Under the pieces are notes generated by a model. It was not told where the DNA came from. It saw only the letters and a program-made list of their open reading frames with translations, and made no database searches. A stretch of DNA of 64,000 nucleotides from Pseudonocardia sp. CNS-004. GTDB taxonomy: Bacteria; Actinomycetota; Actinomycetes; Mycobacteriales; Pseudonocardiaceae. Below, one piece after another: positions 36,642-47,838 of this stretch. The position numbers were made by a program, and so were the translations under genes. The stretch spans positions 1 to 64,000 of the forward strand of contig MKJV01000066.1 of assembly GCA_001942185.1 (NCBI GenBank), given 5' to 3'. The number at the start of each line of letters is the position of its first letter. Positions within the stretch are counted from its first letter, which is position 1.

Positions 36642-36728
36642 CCAGGGGAAATGCCGGGTGTGACGGTGGGTCGTGGGGTGGTGGCACTCGCCGCAACCGG
36701 GTCAGGTGCCATCCCGTGGGAGTGCCGG

Positions 36729-37067
36729 TCAGCAGAGGAGCCGGCGCATCTGGTCGCTCTCGGCAGTCGGGCCGCTGACGATCTCGGAGGCGAACCGCTG
36801 GGCCTGCTCGTTCGCGCCGCCGGCGACCTCGTGCTCCGCCTCGGCGACGGCACCCTCGTGGTGCACGATCATCAGTTCGAGGAACGCCGTGTCGAACGCC
36901 GCTTCGCTGGCGCCCGCGAGCGCATCCATCTCGGCCTGGCTCATCATCCCGTCGGAGCCGGAGTGGTCCATCTCAGGCGGCGACCCAGGTGCCGTCATGA
37001 AGCACTCCCCGGACATCGCCGAGCCGCGACAGCGGCGGACCCGCCGGCCGGCCACGACCCCGATCAC
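36729..37067 (-). CDS. DUF305-family protein, possibly missing its signal peptide
   Basis: Up to 112 residues ending in the DUF305 core FLELMIVHHEGAVAEAEHEVAGGANEQAQ with the conserved HH pair and FASEIVSGPTAESDQMRRLL. Members are normally exported and hold a Met/His-rich segment; here MDHSGSDGMMSQAEMDAL fits. The expected hydrophobic signal peptide is not in this frame; the upstream 36 codons are Arg-rich. Either the start is lost to a frame error near 37060-37090 or the gene is truncated. Start uncertain. Confidence 0.6.
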   Translation of the reverse strand: MIGVVAGRRVRRCRGSAMSGECFMTAPGSPPEMDHSGSDGMMSQAEMDALAGASEAAFDTAFLELMIVHHEGAVAEAEHEVAGGANEQAQRFASEIVSGPTAESDQMRRLLC

Positions 37068-37101
37068 GGTCGCAGCCGGCGTCGAGCCGACGTACTGCCC
37101 G

Positions 37102-37641
37102 TCAGGCCGGGGTCTCGCCAGTGGCGATCAGGACCGCCCGGCCGACGGTGTGCCCGAACATGGTGAAGCCGAGGACGGCCGGGGTGGCGTCGGCCCCCAC
37201 ACCGATGGACTCGACGTCGAGGGCGTGCATCACGACGAAGTAGCGGTGCGGCCCGTGCCCGGCCGGCGGGGCGGCACCGATGAAGCGGGCCGCGCCGGCG
37301 TCGTTGCGCAGCGGGAGAGCGCCCGCGGGCAGGCCCGAGCCGGTGTCGTCGCCCGCCCCTTCCGGCAGCTCGGTGACGGTGGCGGGGATGTCGGCGACCG
37401 CCCAGTGCCAGAACCCGGACCCGGTGGGGGCGTCGGGGTCGTAGACGGTGACGGCGTAGCTCCTGGTGCCTTCCGGGGCGCCGTGCCAGGACAGCTGCGG
37501 GGAGGTGTCCTTCCCGCCCGGCACGCCGAAGGTGCCGGAGTACTGCTCGGGCGACCAGGCGGCGCCGTCGGTGACGGTGGTGCTGGTGACCGTGAAGGAG
37601 GCCACCTGCGGGAGGCGGGCGAACGGGTCGTTGGCGCTCAT
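37102..37641 (-). CDS. YbhB/YbcL (PEBP) family protein
   Basis: Intact protein of 179 residues. PEBP landmarks: [28 protein letters not shown] (the D-x-D-x-P element), HWAVADIPA, and [20 protein letters not shown] (the G-x-H-R element). ATG 37641 has GAGAGGAA 8 nt upstream. Cytoplasmic, binds phospholipid head groups or acts as a kinase-inhibitor homologue; bacterial roles are vague. Divergent from a GntR regulator 90 bp away, so probably controlled by it. Confidence 0.92.
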   Translation of the reverse strand: MSANDPFARLPQVASFTVTSTTVTDGAAWSPEQYSGTFGVPGGKDTSPQLSWHGAPEGTRSYAVTVYDPDAPTGSGFWHWAVADIPATVTELPEGAGDDTGSGLPAGALPLRNDAGAARFIGAAPPAGHGPHRYFVVMHALDVESIGVGADATPAVLGFTMFGHTVGRAVLIATGETPA

Positions 37642-37731
37642 CGCGTCGTTCCTCTCGAACCCAGGTGAGTGAGACAAGATCGACCATAGCACGGATAATC
37701 GATTGTGCGATGGATCGTCTATGCTCGGGAC

Positions 37732-38435
37732 ATGGCCCGGACGTCGCCCCTGCCGGGGAAGCAGATGCTCTCCGAGCAGGTCTACGCACACCTGCGGGAC
37801 GCGATCATGCGCGGTGAGCACGCCCCCGGCGCCGCCCTCAAACCGCAGGACTCGCCACGCAGCTCGGCGTGAGCCTGGCCGTCGTGCGGGAGGCACTCGT
37901 GCGGGTGGTCGGCGACGGCATCGCCGACCGGCTACCCAACCGCGGCTTCGCCGTCGCGACCTACTCCGACCGCCGCTGGCAGGAGATCGCCGAAGCGCGC
38001 CAGGCCGTCGAACCCGTCGTGCTGCGCATGTCGATCGAGCGCGGCGACGTCGAGTGGGAGGCCCGCGTGCGAGCGGCTCACCACCGCCTGAGCCGCACCC
38101 CCGCGTACGTGCCCGAGGAGGGCGAGTACTACAGCAGCGCCTGGTCGGAAGCCCACCGGGTCTTCCACCGCGCCCTGCTGGAGGGGTGCGGCAACGCCGC
38201 ACTGCTGGAGACCACCGACCGGCTGTGGACGGCCGGCGAGCTGGCGCGCCGCTGGTCGTCGCACCGCAACCCCGACCGGGACGGCATCGAGGAGCACCGC
38301 AGGCTGGAGGAGGCGGTGCTGGCCCGCGACGCCGACACCGCTGCCGCGCTACTGGCCCGGCACGTCGCCACGACCGCGGCCGTACTGGACGCGTCGACGG
38401 TGCGCACGGGTCAGGCGACGAGCCCCCGGCGGTAG
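37732..38435 (+). CDS. GntR family regulator, FCD subfamily
   Basis: About 234 residues. ATG 37732 opens [20 protein letters not shown], a winged helix completed after restoring one base near 37851 ([18 protein letters not shown]). FCD domain with [35 protein letters not shown] and a closing [26 protein letters not shown]. The promoter it shares with the PEBP gene contains the palindrome AATCGATT (37697-37704) in an AT-rich patch. Its last 25 bp overlap the convergent response regulator gene. Confidence 0.88.
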
Positions 38436-39070
38436 GCGTAGACGACCGCCTGCACCCGGTCGCGCAGGTCGAGCTTGGTGAGGATGCGCGAGACGTAGGT
38501 CTTGACCGTCTCGTGGCTGATCACGAGCGTCGCGGCGATCTCGCTGTTGGAGCGCCCGTCCGCGATGAGGCGCAGCACCTCCAGCTCGCGCGGGGTGAGC
38601 GGGGTGTCGTCCGGCGCGCTCTCCTGCGGCCGGATCCGCGCGGCGTAGCGGCCGACGAGCTGGCGGGTCACCTCGGGGGCCAGCAGCGCGGCGCCCGAGG
38701 CGACGGTGCGGATGCCGTGCAGCAGCTGCGCCGGCGGCGCGTCCTTCAGCAGGAAGCCGCTCGCGCCGGCGCGCAGCGCCTCGTACACGTACTCGTCCAG
38801 GTTGAACGTCGTCACCACGAGGACCTTCACCGGGCTCGCCACACCGGCGCCTGCGAGCAGCCGGGTCGCCTCGATCCCGTCGAGAACCGGCATCCGCACG
38901 TCCATCACCACGACGTCGGGGTGCAGCCGGCCGGCGAGCTCGACCGCGGCGCGGCCGTCGCCGCACTCGCCGACCACCTCGAGGTCGGGCTGCGCGTCGA
39001 TGATGGTCGCGAACCCGGTGCGGATCAGCGCCTGGTCGTCGCAGACCAGCACGCGCACCGGCGCGGTCAC
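38411..39070 (-). CDS. NarL/FixJ-type response regulator
   Basis: Intact, 219 residues. Receiver with [15 protein letters not shown], phospho-acceptor in [28 protein letters not shown] and Lys in SGFLLKDAP. LuxR-type helix-turn-helix [22 protein letters not shown] at about 155-210. GTG 39070 overlaps the kinase stop as GTGA. This pairs it with the HisKA_3 kinase, in the DesR/LiaR-like class; as the kinase is followed upstream by a CPBP protease, an envelope or stress role is possible. Confidence 0.93.
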   Translation of the reverse strand: MTAPVRVLVCDDQALIRTGFATIIDAQPDLEVVGECGDGRAAVELAGRLHPDVVVMDVRMPVLDGIEATRLLAGAGVASPVKVLVVTTFNLDEYVYEALRAGASGFLLKDAPPAQLLHGIRTVASGAALLAPEVTRQLVGRYAARIRPQESAPDDTPLTPRELEVLRLIADGRSNSEIAATLVISHETVKTYVSRILTKLDLRDRVQAVVYAYRRGLVA

Positions 39071-40220
39071 GAGGCGCTCCCCACCGGGATGCGCGCCCGC
39101 ACCACGAACCCGCCGCCGTCGCGGTGCCCGGCGCTGAACTCGCCGCCGAGCACCCCGATCCGTTCGCGGAGCCCGGCGAGGCCGCGCCCGCTGCCACCCG
39201 GCGACGCGGCCGTCGATCCCGTGCCGTCGGTCCCGATCTCCACCGCGATCTCCCGATCGCCGCGCCGCACGTCGACGGTGGTGCTGCGGCCGTGGGCGTG
39301 CTTGAGGGCGTTGGTCAGCGACTCCTGCACCACCCGGTAGACGATCATCTCGGCGATGCCCGTGCCCGCAGCCGCACGTCCCCCCTCGGTGAACTCGACG
39401 GGCTGACCGGCCCGGCGGGTCTGTTCCACGAGGTCGTGCAGCTCGCCGGCGCTCGGGGTGCGCGCCCGAGGGCCGTGGCCCGGGTCGAGCACGTCGAGCA
39501 GGTGCCGCAGATCCGAGATGGCCGTGCGGCCGGTGTCGGTCACGGCCGTCAGGGTCTGGTCGAGGCGGTCGGGGTGGGCGGTGAGGTAACGCGCCGCCTC
39601 GGCCTGCACCACCATCGCCGTCACGTGGTGGGTCACGACGTCGTGCAGCTCGCGGGCGATGCGGGCGCGCTCCGCAGCGCGGGCCGCTTCGGCGACGTGG
39701 ACGCGGCGCTCCACCTCGGCGGCCCGCGACTGCCGCAGCCAGGTTCCGGCGCCCCAGGCGAGGGCCAGCGCGAGGTAGAAGGTGACGTACCCGGGCACGC
39801 CCTCGGGTGCACCGCGCAGGCCCAGCGCGACCACCAGCAGCACGTACCCCGCGGAGATCAGGCCGCGGTGGCGTGCCGGTGGCGCTCCAGGTGTGCCGCG
39901 GTGCTCAGCAGCGCGACCGGCAGCGCGGTCCCGGCCACCGTGTGGTAGCCGAGGACCTGGTCGACCGCGAAGCCGAGGAACACCAGCGCGAGGCAGACGG
40001 CGGGCAGGCGACGGCGCAGCAGCAGCGGGAGGCACTCGGCGGCGACCACCGCGACGCCCAGGGCGTCCATCGGGCGGGTGGGCAGGTCACCGATCTGCGT
40101 GCCGTTGCTGTTGATCGCCGGGATCAGCGACGCGGCGGCGAGCAGCAGCGCGAGCGGCGCGTCCCGGACCGGGACGGGCAGCTGCTGCCACCGCTGCGCG
40201 AGACGCCCGGTGCCGGTCAC
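39067..40220 (-). CDS. Sensor histidine kinase, HisKA_3 (LiaS/DesK-like)
   Basis: About 384 residues. GTG 40220 overlaps the CPBP stop as GTGA. N-terminal membrane domain of about four to five helices (LALLLAAASLIPAI, LVFLGFAVDQVLGY, FYLALALAWGAGTWL). Dimerisation and phospho-acceptor helix RIARELHDVVTHHVTAMVVQAEAA with His of the ELHD motif, ATP-binding N box ESLTNALKHAHG and G box GRGLAGLRERIGVLGG. One base is lost near 39875 in the membrane region. Works with the regulator gene just downstream. Confidence 0.9.
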
Positions 40221-41046
40221 GGGGCGAGCGTAGAGGGCGGGGCGGTGCGCGCCCCGCGGCGTGGGACGAGGCGGCCGCGGCGGTGGGCCGCCCACAGGAA
40301 CACGACGGTGAGGGCGGCACCGAACGCGACGGCGTAGGCGCTCCCCTCGGGGCCGAAGTCGCCGCCGGTGAGCAGCGTGGGCCCGTTCATGACGGAGTGC
40401 AGCAGGCCGTCGGGCGTGTTGTTGCCCGAGACCTCGGTGCCGAAGACGGCGCTCGCGGCGTAGTTCCAGCCGAAGTGCAGGCCGATGGGCACCCACAAGG
40501 TGCGGGTGGCGGCGTAGGCGGCGGCGAGCATCGCGCCGGCCTCGATCGCGATGGCGAGTGCGCCCCAGACGGTGGCGTGCGGGTTGAACAGGTGGGACAG
40601 GCCGAACAGCGCCGCGGTGAGGACGAGCGCGATCCAGGTGCCCGCCCGCTCCTCGAGGATCCGGAACAGGATGCCGCGGAAGAGCAGCTCCTCGGTGACG
40701 GCGGCCGCGGCCATGAACCCGAACAGGGCGACGGCGCCGCGGGGGAACCCCAGCCGACGATCTCGTAGCCGCCGAGGAAGGCGATGTTGACGATGACCGC
40801 GGCGAACAGGCCGACGCCGAGCAGTGCGCCGCGGATGAGCGCGGAGACCGCGCCGGTGCGGGACAGCTCGTCGGGTGCGCGGCGCTCGGTGCGACGCACC
40901 ACCCACGCGTAGCCCAGCAGGGCCGCCGCGGCCGTCGCGAGGCCGATGACCAGGGTGAGCGGTGGGTTCCACCCCACGGTGCCCGCGAGTGCGCTGCCCG
41001 CGAGGGCGATGGCCGCAACGACGGCGAGCTGGATGATCAGTCGCAT
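40217..41046 (-). CDS. CPBP-family intramembrane metalloprotease (Abi/CAAX type)
   Basis: About 276 residues, seven or eight helices. Active-site motifs: AVTEELLFRGILFR (E-E-x3-R), FGLSHLFNPHA (F-x3-H) and IGLHFGWNYAAS (H-x3-N). ATG 41046 follows AAGGA. One base is lost near 40750 before the first motif (restored between YEIVGWG and GAVALFGF). Members process prenylated peptides or give self-immunity to bacteriocins. Here it is co-transcribed with a two-component pair. The candidate RiPP cluster lies 4 kb away, but no direct link is visible. Confidence 0.9.
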
Positions 41047-41186
41047 GGGGGTCCTTGTCCGGAGGCCGCGACCGGGGCGCGCGGCGTACCGAGGACGGTA
41101 GGGATCCGCCGGCGCGTGATCATCACCGTGGAGTGGACATCTGCGGGTAGCTCGCACGGGGGACGAGCCGACTCGCGAACGACCGG

Positions 41187-42068
41187 TCAGCCGACGATCG
41201 CCAGCGCCCGGGGCGCGATGTCCACCTGCACCTCGGTGCCGGCGTCCAGCGCAAGCACTTCCCCGTCCAGCTGGAGGGGCATCGGCTTGAGCGTGGTGAA
41301 GCCGTAGTGCGTGGCGGTCGGCTGCGGCCCCAGCCCGCGCGTTGCCGCCTTGATCGCCGTACCGAGGATCCGCCACTTCGCGGTGTGCGTCAGGGTGATC
41401 ACCTCGAACCGCCCGTCATCGGGGGCGCTCCCCTCGCTGAGGGTGGCGTACTTGGCCATCTCGGTGATGTTGGCGAACAGCAGGCTGTCGACCCTGCGCC
41501 GGCTCCCGTCCTCCAGCTCGATCGGGAACGGGCGGAACCGGGCGAAGGTCCGCACCACCGACACGATCTCCCGGACCGAGCCCTTGCCACCCTCCTCCAG
41601 GTCGACCGCGACCACCGGGGTCAGGCCGATCCCGATGTAGGAATGGGCGAACCGCGTCTGCGCATCCGGCCCGCTCCCGACCGTGAGATGCAGCAGGTCG
41701 ATGCGGCGCACATCCCCGGCGACCACGGCGTCGGCGAGCGGACGTTCGGCGGTGGTCCGCCGGTGGTCGTTCGCGTTGCCCGCGGCCATCACCGCGCAGA
41801 CGACGTCCTCGTTGCCCGCCTGCATCGCCCCGTCGACCACCTCGTTGTACCCGCCGTCGCCGCTCACCGAGATGATCAGCGGTCGGCCGGTCGCGGCCGC
41901 CGCCCTGGCCAGGTCGCGGGCGTGCCCGGCGTGCTCGGTCGGGCTGAGGCTCACCTCCGTGGCCGGCAGCCGGTCCGTGAGATCCGCCTGCAGCTCCTCG
42001 GCCAGCCGCGGCGCCTCTCCCGTGCTCTGCGGGTTGAAGATCACGACGATCCGGTCGAACGAGGTCAC
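41187..42068 (-). CDS. Diacylglycerol/lipid kinase family protein
   Basis: Intact, 293 residues. ATP-binding loop IISVSGDGGYNEVVDGA (the GGDG-x-NE motif) near 70-85, VMAAGNANDHRRT, IGIGLTPVVA and C-terminal FTTLKPMPLQLDGEV then ALDAGTEVQV, matching the DAGK catalytic fold that phosphorylates diacylglycerol or sphingosine-like lipids, usually at the membrane surface. Alone between two operons; 140 bp of non-coding sequence precede the CPBP gene. Confidence 0.9.
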   Translation of the reverse strand: MTSFDRIVVIFNPQSTGEAPRLAEELQADLTDRLPATEVSLSPTEHAGHARDLARAAAATGRPLIISVSGDGGYNEVVDGAMQAGNEDVVCAVMAAGNANDHRRTTAERPLADAVVAGDVRRIDLLHLTVGSGPDAQTRFAHSYIGIGLTPVVAVDLEEGGKGSVREIVSVVRTFARFRPFPIELEDGSRRRVDSLLFANITEMAKYATLSEGSAPDDGRFEVITLTHTAKWRILGTAIKAATRGLGPQPTATHYGFTTLKPMPLQLDGEVLALDAGTEVQVDIAPRALAIVG

Positions 42069-42111
42069 ACGCGACGGTAGCCCGCGCGGACGTCGGTACG
42101 CAGTCCGGCGG

Positions 42112-43079
42112 CTACTTCACGATGCCGATGTGCCCGCGGTTCAGGGTGAGCGCGACCGCGGAAACGATGACCGCGCCGTACACGATCTGCTCGTAGCTCG
42201 GGTCCACGCCCATCACCGACATGCCGATGCGCAGGACCGCGATGAGCAGGGCGCCCACCAGCGTGCGCAGCGGACCACCGACGCCGCCGGTGATCGCGGT
42301 GCCGCCGACGACGACCGCGGCGATCGCCGGGAGCAGCAAGGAGTCGGCCAGGGTCGGGGCACCGCTGAACTGCGAGGCGGCCAGGACGACGGCGGCGAGG
42401 CCCGCGCACAGCCCCGACAGGGCGAACGCCAGCACCCGCAGCCGCGGCGTGCGCGAGCCCGACATGAGCGCCGCGCGTTCGGCCCGGCCCATGGCGTGCA
42501 GGGCGCGGCCGCCTGAGAGCACCCGCATGAGGCCCGCCGCGACGAGCACCGCAACGATCGCCAGCACCGCCGCGATCGGCAGCCCCGCGACCCGCAGATC
42601 GCGCAGCCAGAAGATCGTGTCGTACCCCTCGGTGATGGAGATCGTCGAGCGCCGGACACCGTGAGCGCCACGCCCGACCACAACCCCATCGCGCCGAGAG
42701 TCACCACGAACGACGGGACCTGGGCGTACGCGCTCACGGCGCCGTTGAGCGCACCGGCGAGGGTGGTGGCGGCGAGCGTGGCGAGCACACCCATCGTTCC
42801 GGCCGACGGGAGCCACGACGCGAGCAGCACCGTCCCGAGCGAGGCGAGCACGGCCACCGACAGGTCGATGCCGCCGATGAGGATCACGAACGTCTGGCCG
42901 AGGGCGAGCAGCAGCAGCGGTGCGGCCCCCTCCAACAGCGCGCGCATGCTGGCGGCACCGAGGAAGGACGGTTCCCGGCTCGCGACGGCGAGCACGAGCA
43001 CCACGAGGACCGCGGCGGGCACGGCGGCGACGACCCGCTCGCGCAGGTCGTCGCGGCGGAGGAACGACACGCTGGTCAT
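42112..43079 (-). CDS. Sugar ABC transporter permease (CUT2/RbsC), system 1a
   Basis: About 322 residues, eight to ten helices. Family motif TFVILIGGIDLSVAVLASLGTVL near 65-90 and VVGGTAITGGVGGPLRTLVGALL near 255. One base is lost near 42655 between halves; the restored frame reads ITEGYDTIFWLRDLRVAGLP. ATG 43079 follows the ATPase stop by 4 bp. It is the last gene of transport system 1, and ends 43 bp before the lipid kinase gene. Confidence 0.92.
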
Positions 43080-43083
43080 GGGG

Positions 43084-44603
43084 TCACACCATCTGCTCGA
43101 CGAGATCGACCTGGGTGGGTTTCGCGCCGGCGGGCGCGTCGAAGCGGGCGGTCACCCGGCCGTCGCGCATGACGACGACCCGGTGGCTGAGCGCGATCGT
43201 CTCCTCGAGCGTGTCCGAGAGCAGGACGATCGCCAGCCCGCGCTCGCACAGCTCGCGCACCAGGCGGTAGACGTCCTCCTTGGCCCCGACGTCGAGGCCG
43301 CGGGTGGGGTGGTCGAGGACGAGCACCCGCAGCCGCGGCGAGACGAGCCACTTGGCCAGCGCCACCTTCTGCTGGTTGCCGCCCGACAGCGTCGCGACGT
43401 CGGTGCCGGGGGCGGGTGTGCGGATCCGCAGTCGTTCGATCCACTGCGCCACGACCCCGCGGCGGCGCCGGGGGTCGACGAACGGCCCGGCGGATACCGC
43501 GGAGCGGTCGGCGAGCAGGATGTTGTCGGCCACCGACATCCCCATCGCCACGCCCTCGAAGCGGCGCTCCGCGGGGATGTAGCCGATGCCGGCGTGCACG
43601 GCGTCGGCGGGCGAGCGGAAGCGCACCGGCTTGCCGGCCAGCCGCACCTCGCCCGCGTCCACCGGCTCCGCGCCGAAGAGCGCACGCGCGAGGTCCTCCC
43701 GCCCGGACCCGACCACGCCCGCGACGCCGAGCACCTCGCCGCGGCGCACCGACAGCGACACGTCGGTGAAGCCGCCCGCCCGGGTGAGGCCGGTGACGCC
43801 GAGCACCTCCTCGGCGCCGTCGACGTCGCCCTGGTCGTCCTCGCGGTAGTAGCTGCCGGCGCTCTCCCGGCCCACCATCAGCCGGTACAGCTCCTGCACG
43901 TCGACGTCGGCGGGGTTGCGCTCGGCGACGCAGCGCCCGTCCTTGAGGACGTAGACGCGATCGGAGACGCGCAGCACCTCGTCGAGCCGGTGGGAGACGA
44001 ACACGACCGACGCGCGGGTGCGCAGCCGCTCGATCTGCGCGAACAGCACCTCGGTGTCGTCGCCGTCGAGCACCGACGTCGGCTCGTCGAACACGATGAC
44101 CGGCTCGGTCTCGACGTGGTCCTCGACCGACAGCGCCTTCGCGACCTCCACCATCTGCCGCTGCGCGAACGTCAGCGCGTCGACGCGCGCCGTCGGTGGG
44201 ATGGGCGAGCCGACCTTGTCCAGCTGCGCCTGCGCCCGCCGGTTCAGCTCCGGCCAGCGGTAGATGCCGCCGCGCACGGCCGAGCCCTCGAAGCCGAGCA
44301 CGAGGTTCTCGGCCACCGACACCGACGCGACGAGCGACTGCTCCTGGTGGACGATCCCGACGCCGCCCGGGCCGCGTCGCGGGGCCCGCTGAACCGGCGG
44401 GCCTGCCCGCGCACCAGCAGCTCGCCCTCGTCCGGCTGGTACACCCCGGAGAGGATCTTCAGCAGCGTCGACTTCCCGGCCCCGTTCTCGCCGATCAGCC
44501 CGACGACCTCGCGCGGCCGCACGGTGAGGTGCACGTCGTCGAGGGCGACGACGCCGGGGAAGCGTTTGGTGACCCCGCGCAGCTCCAGGGCGGGCGTGGT
44601 CAT
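43084..44603 (-). CDS. Sugar ABC transporter ATPase, two-domain (RbsA-like), system 1
   Basis: About 506 residues with two ABC cassettes. Cassette 1: Walker [21 protein letters not shown], Walker [15 protein letters not shown]. Cassette 2: [14 protein letters not shown], signature [15 protein letters not shown] and [13 protein letters not shown], where Glu of the second Walker B is His. One base is lost near 44375; restored [24 protein letters not shown] 44603 overlaps the permease stop as ATGA. Drives import through both permeases of this system. Confidence 0.92.
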
Positions 44604-45617
44604 TTCACCACCCGGGTGCGCCGCCGCTGGGTCCACACGGTCGCGGCGATCGCCACGACGATCACCACGCCCTGCACCGAGCGCTGGATCGCTGGGTCCA
44701 CCCCGACGAGGATCAGGCCGTTGGCGAGCACGCTGATCAGCAGCGCGCCGACCAGCGTCTGCGGCACCCCGCCGCGGCCGCCGGACAGCAGCGTCCCGCC
44801 GACGACGACCGCCGTGATCGTGGCGAACAGCTGCCCGGATCCGATCTGCACGTCGCCGACGCCGAGCCGGGTCGCGGCCATCACGCCGGCCAGGCCAGCG
44901 GCCGCGCCGGCGAGCACGAACGCCCACACCTTGTAGCGGGCGACCGGCAGCCGGCGAGCCGGGCGATCTGCTCGTCGCCGCCGACGAGCAGGATCGTGCG
45001 CCCACCCGGGTGTAGCGCTGCACGAGGTAGCCGAGCAGCAGCACCGCGAGCGCGAGCAGCGCCAGGCGGGAGACGCCGAGGACCCGGTCGGTGCCCCACA
45101 GCCGCAGCCCCTCGTCGAGCATGCGGGGCGGCTGCCCGCCGAACAGGACCGTGGCGATGCCGATGCCGATCGCACCGGTCCCGAGCGTGACCATGAACGA
45201 CGGGATCCGCAGCCACGTGTGCAGCACACCGTTGACCAGACCGAACAGCGCGCCCACGCCGACGCCACCGACTACGGCGAGGTAGCCGAGGTCGGCACCG
45301 TTGCGGTCGTTGGCCGCCAGCAGGACCGCGACGAGGGACGACGTGGCCATCACACCCTCGACGGACAGGTCGATGCTGCCGAGCAGGATCACGAACGTCG
45401 CGCCGACGGCGAGCACGAGCAGGATCGCGGCCTGGTCGGCGATGCTGCCGGCGTTGCCCGCCGTGAGGAACCGGTCGCTCAGCAGCGAGAACACCGCGAC
45501 GAGCGCCACCAGTGCGAGCACCGGCCCGGCGTCGACCACCCGGCGGGCCAGCGGGGTGGGGGCGAGGACGGACGGCCTCGCCCCCACCACCGCCGTGCCC
45601 GGTCCGGCTGTGCTCAT
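44600..45617 (-). CDS. Sugar ABC transporter permease (CUT2/RbsC), system 1b
   Basis: About 340 residues. N-terminal helices [17 protein letters not shown], family motif [22 protein letters not shown], and [24 protein letters not shown]. Two single-base losses near 45003 and 44950 surround [14 protein letters not shown]; the restored chain is continuous. ATG 45617 overlaps the binding-protein stop as ATGA. Two distinct permeases with one ATPase point to a heterodimeric CUT2 transporter. Confidence 0.9.
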
Positions 45618-46722
45618 TCGAGGGCGCCCGTGTTGCGCGCGAGCGGGTCGGCGATGTCGTCGGCGAGGTCGCGTCGGTGGGCGGGGTGAGGAAGTCCGCG
45701 ACGTTGTCCTTCGTGATCACGAACTGCTCGCCGTAGAACGCGCGGTCGCCGGGGCTCGCGGCGGCGACGTCGTACTCACCGGTGGCGGCCCGGTACGCGA
45801 GTGCGAGACCCGCGGCGCCCTGCCAGTAGGCGTCCGAGGACACCGTCGCGACGTAGCCGCTGTCGCCCGCCTGGATGGCGTCGAGGGCCTCGGGCACCGC
45901 ATCGTTGCCGACGATCGGCACCTGCCCGGCCAGCCCGGCCGCGCGCAGGGCCTCCAGCGCGCCGAGTGCCATGTCGTCGTTGGCCGCCCAGATGCCCTTG
46001 ACCTGCCCGCTGTGCTTGGCGAGCAGCGTCTGGGTCACCTGGAACGCCTTGTTGCGGTTCCACTCGGCGGTCTGCTGGTCGAGCAGCTGCACGCCGGGGT
46101 TCTCCCCCAGTGCCTTCTCCAGCCCGGCGAAGCGCTGCTTGGCCGGGACGTTGTCGAGGATGCCCTGCAGGGCGATGATGCCGCCGCTGCCGCCCATGGA
46201 GGAGATCAGCGCCTTCGCCGTCTCGTAGCCGCCGACCCGACCGTCGAACGAGACGTGGGCGACCCAGCCGTTGCCGACGTCGGCGGGCGCGAGCTCGTCG
46301 GGCTTGTTCCAGTGCGTGACGACGTGGCCGCCCGCCTCCTGCACCGCCCGGACGATCGCCTGCGTGTCGGAGGAGGTGTTCGGGTCGACGTTGAGCACGA
46401 CGGTGCTGCCGCCGCTGAGCACCGACTTGATCTGGTTGAGCTGCTGCTGGGAGTCGCCCTCGTTCGCGATGGTCTGCACCGGCATCCCGACCGACCGGGC
46501 GAACATCTCACCGCCCTTCGCCCAGTTGGCGTGGTAGGGGTTGGACAGGCTGCGGATCGACTGCACGAGCACCACGTCGGCCGGGGCGGCGGGGGCGGAG
46601 CGGTTCGCGGCGTCCTCGCTGGCCGAGGAGCAGCCGGCGGCGAACAGGGCGAGCAGCGCCGCACCGGCGGCGGTGATGCGGGAACGCGATCCGCGCAGGA
46701 CGGAGCGCTTCGGGACACTCAT
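45614..46722 (-). CDS. Sugar-binding lipoprotein, periplasmic-binding-protein-4 type, system 1
   Basis: About 369 residues. ATG 46722 follows GAGAGG. Signal peptide ending [13 protein letters not shown] with lipobox AAGC. Typical ribose-type fold: [58 protein letters not shown] and [16 protein letters not shown]. One base is lost near 45672 close to the end (restored: [20 protein letters not shown]). It is the first gene of the transport operon and is preceded by the zinc dehydrogenase gene on the same strand. Confidence 0.92.
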
Positions 46723-46792
46723 CTTCGAGCCTCTCGGGGAAAGGACGGCCGGCACGACGCCGGTCGGGACTGCGGTGAGCGGGCGGGGAGCG

Positions 46793-47821
46793 TCAGGCGG
46801 GGTCGCCGACCGAGACGAGCACCTTCACCTGCTGCGGGTCCGCCGAGGCCGCGAACGCCTCGGCGGCCCGGTCGAGCGGGTAGACGGCGGTGACGAGCTC
46901 GTCGGCCGCCACCGCTCCGGAGGAGAGCAGCGCGATCGCCTGCTCCACGTCCTCCCGGACGTACATGAGGCTGCCGATCACCGAGATCTCCCGGTCCTGC
47001 ACCAGGTGCAGCGGGATCGAGGTGGGTCCGGGCGCGATACCGACGACCATCACGGTGCCGCCCTTGTCGACGAGCTCGACGGCCTGGGCCATCGACCCGG
47101 CGGCCGCGACGCAGTCGAACACCACGTCGGCGCCCTTCAGCACGGCGGCGGCCCGCTCGACCAGGTCGGGGGCGTCGGCGCGCAGCGCCTCGTCGGCGCC
47201 CAGTCGCCGGGCCCGGTCCAGCTTCTCGGGCAGCACGTCGGTGACGACCACGACCTCGGCGCCGCGCTTGGCCGCGACCAGCACGAGCAGCCCGATCGGG
47301 CCGGCGCCGAGCACGGCCACCCGGCTGCCCGCCCGGACACCGGCCCTCCGCACCGCGTGCACCGGCGTGGCGAGCGGCTCCACGAGCGCGGCGAGCTCGT
47401 CGGACATGCCGTCGGGGATGCGGTGCAGCCGGTCGCGGGCCACGACGAACACGTCACCCATGCCGCCCGGCGTCTGACAGCCGAAGACGGCGAGCTTGCG
47501 GCAGATGTTGTAGCGGCCGTCGCGGCACTGCCGGCACTCACCGCAGGTGAGGTTGGGTTCGAGCACGACGCGGTCGCCCGCGGCGAGGTCGGTGACCCCG
47601 TCCCCCACCTGCTCGACGACCCCGACCACCTCGTGGCCGGGCCGGTAGGGCCGGTCGATGAACGGGTGGTGCCCGGCCGCGGCGTGCACGTCGGTGCCGC
47701 AGATGCCGACCAGCCTGCTCGCGACCAGCACCTGCCCCGCCCCGGGCGGCGCCGGCCGGGGGACCTCCACCACCCGGATGTCCTCGGACGAGGTCACGAC
47801 GACCTGGCGCATGGTGTTCAT
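46793..47821 (-). CDS. Zinc-dependent polyol/threonine-type dehydrogenase (MDR)
   Basis: Intact, about 342 residues. Catalytic zinc ligands in VGICGTDVHA (Cys) and PGHEVVG (His-Glu); structural zinc by CGECRQCRDGRYNIC. NAD site VAVLGAGPIGLLVLVAAKRG. ATG 47821 lies 17 bp after the SDR gene. With another dehydrogenase of the SDR type, it would oxidise a sugar alcohol or secondary alcohol taken up by the transporters on either side. Confidence 0.92.
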   Translation of the reverse strand: MNTMRQVVVTSSEDIRVVEVPRPAPPGAGQVLVASRLVGICGTDVHAAAGHHPFIDRPYRPGHEVVGVVEQVGDGVTDLAAGDRVVLEPNLTCGECRQCRDGRYNICRKLAVFGCQTPGGMGDVFVVARDRLHRIPDGMSDELAALVEPLATPVHAVRRAGVRAGSRVAVLGAGPIGLLVLVAAKRGAEVVVVTDVLPEKLDRARRLGADEALRADAPDLVERAAAVLKGADVVFDCVAAAGSMAQAVELVDKGGTVMVVGIAPGPTSIPLHLVQDREISVIGSLMYVREDVEQAIALLSSGAVAADELVTAVYPLDRAAEAFAASADPQQVKVLVSVGDPA

Positions 47822-47838
47822 GGCACTTCCCTCCGCGG

